This document shows, piece by piece, positions 35,493 through 43,210 of a DNA stretch of 64,000 nucleotides. Within the stretch, counting starts at the first letter, position 1, and every line of letters begins with the position of its first letter. Origin of the DNA: an uncultured Flavobacteriaceae bacterium (GTDB lineage: Bacteria; Bacteroidota; Bacteroidia; Flavobacteriales; Flavobacteriaceae); assembly GCA_938029725.1 (NCBI GenBank), contig CALHGE010000022.1:40664-104663 (forward strand), in the 5' to 3' direction. Below the pieces are notes generated by a model. The model saw only the letters and a list, made by a program, of their open reading frames with translations. It had not been told where the DNA came from and did no database searches. A program made the position numbers and the translations under genes.

Positions 35493-35528
35493 TACGTAGC
35501 CTTACGTAGTATAGTAACCCTTTACGTA
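35493..35528 (+). promoter_or_regulatory. Three phased TACGTA boxes before the cytolysin gene
   Basis: TACGTA occurs at 35493-35498, 35503-35508 and 35523-35528, that is at 0, 10 and 30 bp, all on one face of the helix. LuxR-type regulators often bind such short palindromes. They lie between the response-regulator stop and the cytolysin start. Confidence 0.6.
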
Positions 35529-35609
35529 TTTCATAAGGGTTCAACATTGGATAGCTTGCACTTGATACTTGGCATAGGTCATATATCAACCAAAATTTAA
35601 AAGCTATTT

Positions 35610-37643
35610 ATGAAGACAATTACAACTACATTATCTAAAATCACCCCAAATTGGCAAGTAAAGCCCGTCTTACTTTTTATGCTCTTGTTGAGTTTTCTTT
35701 TTATGGCTTCGTGCGGTAAAGATGATACGGGTACGGACGAACCTACATCAGAAGATCCTACTTCACAAGATCCTGATAGCGAACTTACAATAGCACAAGT
35801 TGTAGCTAATAGTGCTGATTTTGATTTTTTTGCAGAGAGTACCACAAAAACCGAATCCAGTGAAACAACGGTTACTAAAGAGGATTATAGCAAAGTAATC
35901 GGTGGCTCTGAAGTTGAACAACGTTGGGTATGTACCGAAACAGAGGTTGATGTGTTGGGTGGTTCCGCAGATTTTCCACTTTATAACCCTACTTCGTCAG
36001 TAATCTGGCCTGGCAACCTTTTAGAGGGGAAAACCTTAAACAATACCTTGCCAAAAGCAATAACTGTTAATCGGGGATTAGGGCAAATAACTTATAATGT
36101 AGTAGATGGAAATAATAAAGTAACTTCTGATCCTGTAGTCATTACAGAGGGCTCTGTAAATCAAGCAATGAATACTATTATTGAAGGAAACACAGAGTTT
36201 GCTTCAAATTTTGTTTTAGATGTTAAAAGGATTAACTCTAAATCACAACTTGCTTTTGAGTTAGGGTTGAGTGTCGAGACCTTAACCACCAAAGTAGATG
36301 GTAAATTTAGTTACAATTCTAGTACAGAAGTAAATAGCGTGCTTGTAGAATTAAAAGAAGAATACTACACGATGAGCTTTGTAACCCCAACATCTGTTGA
36401 AGCTTTTTTTGACCCTAGTTTAACAGCAGAAGAGCTTCAAACCAAAATTGGTCCAGATAATCCAGTAGCTTTTATTAAGTCTGTAACTTTTGGTCGCATT
36501 TTTTATTTATTATATGAATCTACATCATCAGCAGAAGAAATGGAAGCTGCATTAAAGGGTGAATATGACGGATTGGTTGCCAATGGCGAGGCAGAAACAA
36601 AACTAGATGTTTATAATGAATTTAATGATGTTACTGTTAAGGTTATTGCATTTGGCGGTAATTCTGAAGCAACTTTAGGAGCATCAGCCGGTATTATTAA
36701 CGGTTTGGAAGATCTTTCAAAAATTGTTGAAAGCTTATCTAAAGCGGGAACGAAAGGTTCAGGCAAGGCTTTATCGTATGAAGTATATAGTTTAAAGGAT
36801 CCAGATCAAAGATTATCTTCAAATCTTGCAACAAAGTATACAGTGAAAAAATGTGAACTAAACGGTACTTTAGCTCCAGATGCGTATAGACCCTTGGTTG
36901 ATCTTTTTGAAGATGGCATTGGTGCTGCTTTTCAATTGTCAGGGACTATTATAGTGTTATATAATAAGGCAGGGAATAAATACGCTTACTGCGATATTGG
37001 TAGTGGAAGTGAGCCAACTATTTGGAGTATTGATAACCCAGAGGGTCCAATAACATCAAACTGGATTAGTACAGGACGAGTAGGAGCAGCAGTTCGTTGG
37101 AGAGATGGAAGAATACATTTATTTAATATGGATGGGACTCAATTTTTAAAGTTTAGGTATAACCCATCAAGTTCTGCACTTTCATCTCCAAACGGTCCAA
37201 TAGGTACAATAGAAGAAAACCCTGATGGTACAGCAAAAAGTTTTAGAACAAGTACGTTTTACGCAGAAACTATTGATAATGACGATCCTTTTCCATTTGC
37301 AAATGATGGTTTAGATGCAGCAATTCAATATGATCATACTTCAGATGAGTTATCAAAGCAATATCTTTTTGCTAATGACGGTAAATCCTATGTTAAGCTT
37401 TTAGACTTAGTTCCAGCGGGAGCGAACAGCAATGCAGAATGGACGTATTTTATAGAAGAAAAAACTACTGATTTTTCCAATGATGTTTTTGATAGTGTTG
37501 GAGCCGCTACACTTGTTGATTTTGGAGGTATAACTAAGGAAGAAATATATTTTAATGATGAAGGAAATCAAATGCTAATTAGAAAATATGCTGCAGGGGA
37601 TATGTACACACCAATTATTTCTGGTCCGTTTTTTATAAATTAG
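35610..37643 (+). CDS. Cholesterol-dependent-cytolysin-like lipoprotein with hemopexin-like C-terminus
   Basis: The 677-residue protein has a lipoprotein signal (MASC, Cys35) and an acidic linker to about residue 60. Residues 125-410 follow the thiol-activated cytolysin family: VIWPGNLLEGKTL, LPKAITVNRG, SVNQAMNTIIEGN, SKSQLAFELGLS, EYYTMSFVTPTSVEAFFDPS and FIKSVTFGRIFYLLYESTSS. The Trp-rich undecapeptide and membrane-binding domain 4 of classical toxins are absent. Instead residues 435-677 hold four repeats with a (I/V/L)-(G/D)-AA core (IGAAFQL, VGAAVRW, LDAAIQY, VGAATLV), like a four-blade hemopexin propeller. Probably a pore-former aimed at cells or competitors. Preceded by a two-component system. 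Confidence 0.8.
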   Translation: MKTITTTLSKITPNWQVKPVLLFMLLLSFLFMASCGKDDTGTDEPTSEDPTSQDPDSELTIAQVVANSADFDFFAESTTKTESSETTVTKEDYSKVIGGSEVEQRWVCTETEVDVLGGSADFPLYNPTSSVIWPGNLLEGKTLNNTLPKAITVNRGLGQITYNVVDGNNKVTSDPVVITEGSVNQAMNTIIEGNTEFASNFVLDVKRINSKSQLAFELGLSVETLTTKVDGKFSYNSSTEVNSVLVELKEEYYTMSFVTPTSVEAFFDPSLTAEELQTKIGPDNPVAFIKSVTFGRIFYLLYESTSSAEEMEAALKGEYDGLVANGEAETKLDVYNEFNDVTVKVIAFGGNSEATLGASAGIINGLEDLSKIVESLSKAGTKGSGKALSYEVYSLKDPDQRLSSNLATKYTVKKCELNGTLAPDAYRPLVDLFEDGIGAAFQLSGTIIVLYNKAGNKYAYCDIGSGSEPTIWSIDNPEGPITSNWISTGRVGAAVRWRDGRIHLFNMDGTQFLKFRYNPSSSALSSPNGPIGTIEENPDGTAKSFRTSTFYAETIDNDDPFPFANDGLDAAIQYDHTSDELSKQYLFANDGKSYVKLLDLVPAGANSNAEWTYFIEEKTTDFSNDVFDSVGAATLVDFGGITKEEIYFNDEGNQMLIRKYAAGDMYTPIISGPFFIN

Positions 37644-37658
37644 ATATAGTTTCTTTAG

Positions 37659-37701
37659 ATCAGAACTAGTATGTAAATTTTCGGGGGAACTATTTACATA
37701 T
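37659..37701 (+). repeat. 3' hairpin element, copy 1
   Basis: A 43-nt element that recurs at 38385-38427 with 41 identical positions. It folds as ATGTAAAT/ATTTACAT (8 bp) around TTTCGGGGGAACT, with an inner TTC/GAA and a G-rich loop. It lies 16 nt after the cytolysin stop. Confidence 0.85.
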
Positions 37702-37706
37702 GATGT

Positions 37707-37738
37707 AAAGAGCCCTAGTGTTATAACTAGGGCTCTTT
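37707..37738 (+). terminator. Terminator after the cytolysin gene
   Basis: AAAGAGCCCTAGT/ACTAGGGCTCTTT is a perfect 13-bp stem with a 6-nt loop and T run. It resembles the terminator at 38437. Confidence 0.9.
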
Positions 37739-37777
37739 TATAAGATTTCATTTAAGCTTTTACTAAAAATATAAAGT

Positions 37778-38308
37778 ATGAATAAAATACAAATTAGCAG
37801 TCTCGTCTTTTTCTTAAGCGCCCTTAGTCTGCATATTGCACAGGCACAAAGCAAGGGAGAAAGCCAAATTAGTATTGGCTATGGTACCGTTAGTATCTAT
37901 GAATTTGCAAATTCTATTTTTGAAGATACAGAGAGTACTGGAGTCTTAAATTTAGGATACAAATATGCTGTTAAAAACCGTTTTATGGTAGGGGTAAACC
38001 TTAGTTATGAGCAAATAAAAGGGACCAACAGCTTTTTTAATATTTTTGGAGGAGACAATACTGCAACGAGTGAATTCTCTGCACTTACCATAGCCATTGA
38101 AACAGATTACAGATACATTTCAAAACCAAGCTTTCAAATGTATTCTGGTATTGGCTTGGCTTATGTTTCTACTGATGAATTTAATAATAATTTTAGTTTT
38201 CAAGCCACGGCACTCGGTTTTAGAGTGGGTAAAAAACTGGCTGCTTTCGCAGAGTTGGGTTTTGGCTATAAGGGTATTGCACAAATAGGAGCTTCCTATC
38301 AATTTTAA
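37778..38308 (+). CDS. Small outer-membrane beta-barrel protein
   Basis: The 176-residue protein has a signal peptide (cut after AQA at residue 23) and alternating beta strands ending in Phe (IGASYQF), the usual outer-membrane barrel signal. It resembles the OMP_b-brl family of about eight strands. It follows the cytolysin gene but is separated by a terminator. It shares the 3' hairpin element with the cytolysin gene, which suggests linked history; protection against or docking of the cytolysin is speculative. Confidence 0.75.
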   Translation: MNKIQISSLVFFLSALSLHIAQAQSKGESQISIGYGTVSIYEFANSIFEDTESTGVLNLGYKYAVKNRFMVGVNLSYEQIKGTNSFFNIFGGDNTATSEFSALTIAIETDYRYISKPSFQMYSGIGLAYVSTDEFNNNFSFQATALGFRVGKKLAAFAELGFGYKGIAQIGASYQF

Positions 38309-38384
38309 AATATCGGATTACATTTTAACTGAAAGAATTTAGAAAGCGTCTTAAGTTGTTTTCAACCTAAGATTAAACAGCATA

Positions 38385-38427
38385 ATCAAAACTAGTATGT
38401 AAATTTTCGGGGGAACTATTTGCATAT
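38385..38427 (+). repeat. 3' hairpin element, copy 2
   Basis: Copy of the element at 37659-37701. The stem change A to G gives ATTTGCAT, which still pairs with ATGTAAAT through a U-G wobble, so the RNA fold is kept. Confidence 0.85.
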
Positions 38428-38436
38428 TATTTACTT

Positions 38437-38469
38437 GAGCCTTAGCGTAACCGCTAGGGCTCATTTTTT
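38437..38469 (+). terminator. Terminator after the barrel gene
   Basis: GAGCCTTAGC/GCTAGGGCTC forms a 10-bp stem with one wobble and a 6-nt loop followed by ATTTTTT. Its sequence is clearly related to the terminator at 37707. Confidence 0.85.
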
Positions 38470-38559
38470 ATACTCCTAATTCAAACTTGGATTACTACTA
38501 CATCGCTTGCTAATCAGAAGCAGCAGACTCAAAAAATACAACAATAAAAAATCGTCTAA

Positions 38560-38715
38560 CAGCAATACACTTGTAGTAAAGAATTAGAAAAACGATGCTA
38601 CCTTACACGCTTTATTAAAAGGCTTAAAAGTACAACAGAACTTGATGCCAAATTTATAAATTCAGCGTATAGCTCTAGTAAAAAACAAATAGGCTACCCA
38701 GAAATTCTAAAATAA
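38560..38715 (+). pseudogene. Possible gene fragment (51 codons)
   Basis: An open stretch without a start codon reads ...ELEKRCYLTRFIKRLKSTTE...INSAYSSSKKQIGYPEILK and stops at 38713-38715. It looks protein-like and may be the end of a lost gene. The gap from 38470 to 38870 holds nothing else I can support. Confidence 0.25.
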
Positions 38716-38870
38716 AAGTTTTTATAATACCAATCAGAAATAAGCAAATAATATCCTTTATAGTTTATTGTTATAAATTGAATTTCACACTTTTCTGTTT
38801 TTTTTTACTTTTTTTTTAGGGTCTATGGAATCTGAGCTGTTGTACTTATATAATCTAATAAACTTAAAAT

Positions 38871-39278
38871 ATGAAACGAGTAATGTTTATGCTATTTGTA
38901 GCATGTACCCTAATCAATTGTACAAAAGAAGAAGAGCAAAATCTAAGCGTCCAAGAGGCGACAATAATTGGTCGATGGAACCCCGTTGGTTTCGAAGGTT
39001 CAGTGATGTACGAGTTTACAGAAAATAAACGATACACATTTTATAGCTTAGACGGCAAATTTGAAACCATTGAAGAACTAGAAAGTGAAGGGCGCAGAGG
39101 TAATGATTGGAAATATGAGGGAGATGTAGTAGTTATTGATTTAAATTTTGGAAATTTCTCCAGATTGAGGACTCAATTTACCTGTGATAATAATGTCATT
39201 AATTGGATAGATGAAGAAGGAGAACCAAACGGTAGTTTTTTTAGAGAAAACTTTGATAAGAACTCTTGCAAAGAATAA
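38871..39278 (+). CDS. Small lipoprotein, possibly lipocalin-like
   Basis: The 135-residue protein has a lipoprotein signal (LINC, Cys17) followed by Thr-Lys-Glu-Glu-Glu, a surface-export type context. IIGRWNPVGFEGSVMYEFTE resembles the first strand of lipocalin-like lipoproteins common in Flavobacteriia. Two later Cys residues may bond. Function unknown. Confidence 0.7.
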   Translation: MKRVMFMLFVACTLINCTKEEEQNLSVQEATIIGRWNPVGFEGSVMYEFTENKRYTFYSLDGKFETIEELESEGRRGNDWKYEGDVVVIDLNFGNFSRLRTQFTCDNNVINWIDEEGEPNGSFFRENFDKNSCKE

Positions 39279-39402
39279 GCCTCTTCCGTAAAATTAATTC
39301 TAGCATAGCATTGACGTTGGACTTTTTTCAATACGTTTTTAAAACGGAATACCTCATGGTTTTCTAAATAGCCCAACAAACATAAATTTAAAAAGGCATA
39401 TT

Positions 39403-39430
39403 AAAGTCCATCTGTACAGATGGACTTTTT
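39403..39430. terminator. Terminator after the small lipoprotein
   Basis: AAAGTCCATCTG/CAGATGGACTTT is a 12-bp palindromic stem (effective loop about 6 nt) with a T tract. Confidence 0.85.
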
Positions 39431-39645
39431 ATATTTCACAACATATCGCATACAATTCTTGTAATTCGTAGTTATTTTAACCTATTTTTAAGGCACTGAA
39501 TAAGCATTTGGCTTATTTTATTGAGTTATTCACAATTCTAGTCAACCTTTTACTTTGTTTCTTTTTAATTGACCTAATTGTTCACAGCGTCTTAAGTCTA
39601 ATAAAATTTCAGCATACTCGTATTTAGTTACAAACTAGTCCCTCT

Positions 39646-39653
39646 TATTTTTG
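39646..39653 (+). promoter_or_regulatory. -7 promoter element (TATTTTTG)
   Basis: Matches TAnnTTTG and lies upstream of the desaturase frame. No good TTG is seen at -33. The transcript would start near 39660, inside the open frame described for that gene. Confidence 0.45.
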
Positions 39654-39817
39654 AGTTTATATTAGGTTTTAAAAAGAATAAAAATCCCCTAAAAAATAGC
39701 AATATCGCACATCCTAAATTTTCAAGAAACATAAACCCCGACTTTTCAAAAACATTAAGAAATAGGGTAAACACGTATTTTAAAACTAACAATAAGAGTA
39801 GAAATGCCAATGCAAAC

Positions 39818-40783
39818 ATGGTTGTAAAAACTGTTATTATGTTGGCTTTGTTTTTTGTGCCCTTAGTACTACTTTCCTCTGGAATGGTAACGACCAAACC
39901 GGTTCTTTTCCTTCTATATATTTTAAGTGGATTAGGAATGGCAGGAATAGGAATGGGTGTAATGCATGATGCCATACATGGGTCCTACTCAAAAAACAAG
40001 AAAATTAATACACTATTAGGCTATTCATTCAATCTTATTGGGGCTAATGCAACCGTTTGGAAAATACAGCATAATGTTTTGCATCATACCTATACAAATA
40101 TTGATCATGCCGACGATGATCTTAATGCACCCTTTTTCTTGAGATTCTCACCTCATGCCAAACACTATTGGGTGCACCAATTTCAACATATTTACATTTG
40201 GTTTTTTTATGGTATATCTACGCTATCATGGATTACAACCAAAGACTTCGTACGCTTAAAGCGCTATAGAGACATGGGGTTTCTAGATAAAAAAAATGAA
40301 TATGAGAAAACACTTGTAAGCATGATCGCTTGGAAGCTTTTATACTATTCTTATGCGCTAATTCTTCCTATGATCATGTTGCCATTTTCGTGGGGAATTA
40401 TATTATTGGCATTTCTAGCTATGCATTTTGTTACCGGAATGCTGGTGAGTATTGTTTTTCAGATAGCCCATATTATGCCCATTAACGAATTTCCATTACC
40501 CAATGAAGATGGTGTAATAAACGACAATTGGTATGCGCATCAATTTTCAACCACAAGTAATTTCTCTCCTGACAGCAAACTTTTATTTTGGCTAATAGGT
40601 GGCTTAAATTACCAAGTAGAACATCATGTTTTGCCAGATGTTTGCCATGTGCATTATAAGAGCCTAACCAAAATTGTATCTGATACCGCAAAAGAATATG
40701 GCATGCCATATCACGTAAAAAAATCAATGGGCCATGCCATTTGGGACCACACAAAAATGCTTCGTACATTAGGAGAAAAGTAA
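39818..40783 (+). CDS. Fatty acid desaturase; true start unclear
   Basis: From the first ATG (39818) the product has 321 residues with His boxes HDAIHGS near 50, HNVLHHTYTN near 86 and YQVEHHVLPDVCHVHY near 272, plus four membrane helices. The same frame stays open upstream to a stop near 39600 and there encodes family-like sequence (RNINPDFSKTLRNRVNTYFK and then a basic stretch), yet no ATG, GTG or TTG lies in that part. So the protein is probably longer and starts at an unusual codon, or the gene has lost its start. It acts on membrane acyl chains. Confidence 0.85.
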   Translation: MVVKTVIMLALFFVPLVLLSSGMVTTKPVLFLLYILSGLGMAGIGMGVMHDAIHGSYSKNKKINTLLGYSFNLIGANATVWKIQHNVLHHTYTNIDHADDDLNAPFFLRFSPHAKHYWVHQFQHIYIWFFYGISTLSWITTKDFVRLKRYRDMGFLDKKNEYEKTLVSMIAWKLLYYSYALILPMIMLPFSWGIILLAFLAMHFVTGMLVSIVFQIAHIMPINEFPLPNEDGVINDNWYAHQFSTTSNFSPDSKLLFWLIGGLNYQVEHHVLPDVCHVHYKSLTKIVSDTAKEYGMPYHVKKSMGHAIWDHTKMLRTLGEK

Positions 40784-40846
40784 GTTTTGATGGAAAATAA
40801 TGTAAAAACACTTGTGAGATCTCTCTAATATTTTCCTAAAATTCAA

Positions 40847-41416
40847 CTAGCACTTATTAATACTCACCGTCATTTCACCTGCTTTGTTTGTAATAACAAA
40901 AGGAATTTTTTCTAAACTACACCGGGGCTCTATGGTAAACTGAATAAACCCGGAAACCTTAAAATCGGTTGTAACTTTTCGTTGTAGTTTTAGTTTGTAA
41001 TTTGTATTTACTCTCACCCAATTTACCGTGCCATTTACAAAAGGGTGCTTATCGATTTCTTCAATAGAAAGCGGGGTTTCAATAAGATCAGATACAGTTT
41101 CAATAGCTGTTGTCTCTTCCATAACAATTGTAAATTTCCCTTTGAAATCTCTTTTAGAATTTGGTGAAACATAATATGAATCGTCTTGCAGATTCATAAG
41201 AACCCTGAAATCATATGCATCATTTTCAAGCTTACTCATTTGTACTTTTAGTTCGTATGGTTCAGCATTACGAGGTCCATTTTCTATGGTGTTCACCACC
41301 ATAGCCATTTCTTTATGGGGTACTTCTTCGCTTCTAGTGGTAGCTACAGAAGAAGATTTATCTGATTTACAGCTTAAGGCTGTTACGAGTAAGATTGACG
41401 CAAAGATTCTTTTCAT
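40847..41416 (-). CDS. Lipoprotein of unknown function
   Basis: The 189-residue protein has a lipoprotein signal (ALSC, Cys16). The mature part is mostly beta and polar, with two Cys residues near the C-terminus (PRCSLEK and INKC at the end). I do not recognise the family. It is divergent from the membrane-tethered regulator and may be its target or partner. Confidence 0.7.
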   Translation of the reverse strand: MKRIFASILLVTALSCKSDKSSSVATTRSEEVPHKEMAMVVNTIENGPRNAEPYELKVQMSKLENDAYDFRVLMNLQDDSYYVSPNSKRDFKGKFTIVMEETTAIETVSDLIETPLSIEEIDKHPFVNGTVNWVRVNTNYKLKLQRKVTTDFKVSGFIQFTIEPRCSLEKIPFVITNKAGEMTVSINKC

Positions 41417-41512
41417 GATTATTTGTTTAATGATGTATAGTATACCTTAAATTGAGGTGCTTGTTGCTATTCCATTTTAAGACGAGATAAAACTAGCCTT
41501 GGTAAGTGATAA

Positions 41513-41554
41513 AAGTGTCAAAAGAATGTAAAAGAAGTGTCAACAGTTGTAAAA
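41513..41554 (+). promoter_or_regulatory. Tandem direct repeat before the membrane regulator
   Basis: Two copies of AAGTGTCAA-(A/C)AG-TGTAAAA at 41513-41533 and 41535-41554, period 22 bp. OmpR-type winged helices bind direct repeats, so this may be the operator of the regulator that starts at 41587. Confidence 0.55.
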
Positions 41555-41586
41555 TATCAACAAATTGTATGTTATTTACATGCTTT

Positions 41587-42453
41587 ATGAAGAGAAGATA
41601 TTATTTATACGCAGTTTTAGTACTACTATTTGTTGTTGCTTTGTTCTATTCACGGGCAGACAGTAAACAAGAACAATTCTCTGAAAAGGTCAAGATATCG
41701 CTTCGTGAAGTTGGAAATCAATTGTTATTAGCGCAACAAGATTCAACCTCACTAGTCTTACCCATTATTGAATTAGAAGCATCAAACTATCAACTGTCCT
41801 TTGAAAAGGCATTTTCATTTAATCCGGCCAGTTTAGTAACTTTTATAGCGGATAGTTTTCAACAAAGTGGATTGCCAGAAAGTTACAGAACAGTAGTTAT
41901 TAGATGTGATGATAAGGAAGTGGCTTACAGCTACGAAATGAATGTAGGGAAAGAAAAAACGCTAATTCCTTGTGGCGGGCGTTTATTACCGGCAAAATGC
42001 TATACCATTACCGTACGTTTTGTTGACATAAAACAGCAGCAAACCCATTCGAATGCCTATTGGTATCTTATTATATTCCTATTGATATTGGGAGGTATTG
42101 AAGTATTTCTCTATTGGAAAAAAAGAGCTCAAGTACCCTTAGAGGGCAATGATGCGTTTGCTGCCTTAGGTAGTTTTCGTTTTTACCCTGATCAGAACAA
42201 ATTAATTAAAGAAGCTTTAGAAATAGCCCTCTCAAAAAAGGAAGGTGAGTTATTAGCCATTTTTATTGCTACTCCGAATAAAGTAATCAAAAGAGATGAG
42301 TTGACTAAAAAGGTTTGGGAAGATCATGGTGTGATAGTCGGTAGAAGTTTAGATACGTATATCTCTAAACTTAGAAGAAAACTAGAAAGTGATGACTCCA
42401 TTAAAATCACTAATATTCATGGTATTGGCTATAAGCTAGAAATTAATACTTGA
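41587..42453 (+). CDS. Membrane-tethered winged-helix transcriptional regulator
   Basis: The product has 288 residues from the ATG at 41587 (an earlier in-frame ATG would add 27 residues with several Cys and cover the direct repeats). One membrane helix at 7-22, a periplasmic domain with a Cys pair (IRCDD, IPCGG, and AKC), a second helix at about 160-180 and then a cytoplasmic OmpR-type DNA-binding domain (LSKKEGELLAIFIATPNKVIKR, GRSLDTYISKLRRKLE, IHGIGYKLE). It senses outside and binds DNA directly without a kinase, as ToxR/CadC do, but with reversed domain order. Confidence 0.85.
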   Translation: MKRRYYLYAVLVLLFVVALFYSRADSKQEQFSEKVKISLREVGNQLLLAQQDSTSLVLPIIELEASNYQLSFEKAFSFNPASLVTFIADSFQQSGLPESYRTVVIRCDDKEVAYSYEMNVGKEKTLIPCGGRLLPAKCYTITVRFVDIKQQQTHSNAYWYLIIFLLILGGIEVFLYWKKRAQVPLEGNDAFAALGSFRFYPDQNKLIKEALEIALSKKEGELLAIFIATPNKVIKRDELTKKVWEDHGVIVGRSLDTYISKLRRKLESDDSIKITNIHGIGYKLEINT

Positions 42454-42634
42454 AGCAATCTGAAGGTCTTTCATTTCCAAGGGATTGAAACCTTAGCGCC
42501 TTTTGTAGTTGTGTGATTATATACATCGTAAAAGAACCGTAAACACCCTCTTTTCTAATTAAATAAAAAACACTCATTTACGCTAAGTGGTTGAGAATAA
42601 AGATGTAATTTCGCGCCTTCTAAAAAAAAGGTCT

Positions 42635-43084
42635 ATGAAACGCATAAGTCAATACAAGAAATTATTTAGTATCGAAAAAGAGATTGATCTTAAACTACTA
42701 AAAAAGGAGTACCGAAACTTGGTAAAAGAATGGCATCCTGATAAGTTTCAAAATGGCGATGCTAAACAAGAAGAGGCCGAAGTGCAAAGTCGCGCTATCA
42801 TTGATGGCTATCATTTTTTGGTAAGTATAGCTCCTGAAACTATTGCTGCAAATTTAGAAGCCTACACAGAAACCATAACAAATTCAGGTATATCAGATTA
42901 TGTTCATAAAGGTTTACTCTTAGAAATTACTTTTTTAGATGGTACTACCTATGAATATTTCGGAGTAACAAAGTCGATCTACCAAAAAATGGTCAATTCT
43001 AATAAATTGAACCGTTTTGCGAAACGCAGCATCTATCCGAACCACACATACAGAAAATCAAAACGTACACTTCAAGAAGCTTAG
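42635..43084 (+). CDS. DnaJ-domain protein with C-terminal KTSC domain
   Basis: From the ATG at 42635 the product has 149 residues. The J domain has the essential HPD (WHPDKF near residue 35). The C-terminal 55 residues (LEITFLDGTTYEYFGVTKSIYQKMV...NHTYR) match the KTSC domain. J domains recruit Hsp70; KTSC is thought to bind nucleic acids in some proteins. The upstream ATG at 42587 gives a poor extension. It lies just before two RNA helicase genes. Confidence 0.85.
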   Translation: MKRISQYKKLFSIEKEIDLKLLKKEYRNLVKEWHPDKFQNGDAKQEEAEVQSRAIIDGYHFLVSIAPETIAANLEAYTETITNSGISDYVHKGLLLEITFLDGTTYEYFGVTKSIYQKMVNSNKLNRFAKRSIYPNHTYRKSKRTLQEA

Positions 43085-43159
43085 AAGCTTATTTACAAGC
43101 TGATTGCTAAAGAAATAGTTCTATATATTTCCACTTTAAAAGGAAATCACACCGCCTTT

Positions 43160-43193
43160 TACACGATTCTCGAAATTCGTGTACCTATCTTTG
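43160..43193 (+). promoter_or_regulatory. Helicase promoter with inverted repeat
   Basis: TATCTTTG (43186-43193) is an exact -7 element. The inverted repeat TACACGA/TCGTGTA (43160-43166 and 43177-43183) covers the region where the -33 element should be, a good position for a repressor site. Confidence 0.6.
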
Positions 43194-43210
43194 TGGTATA
43201 AAATCATTTT

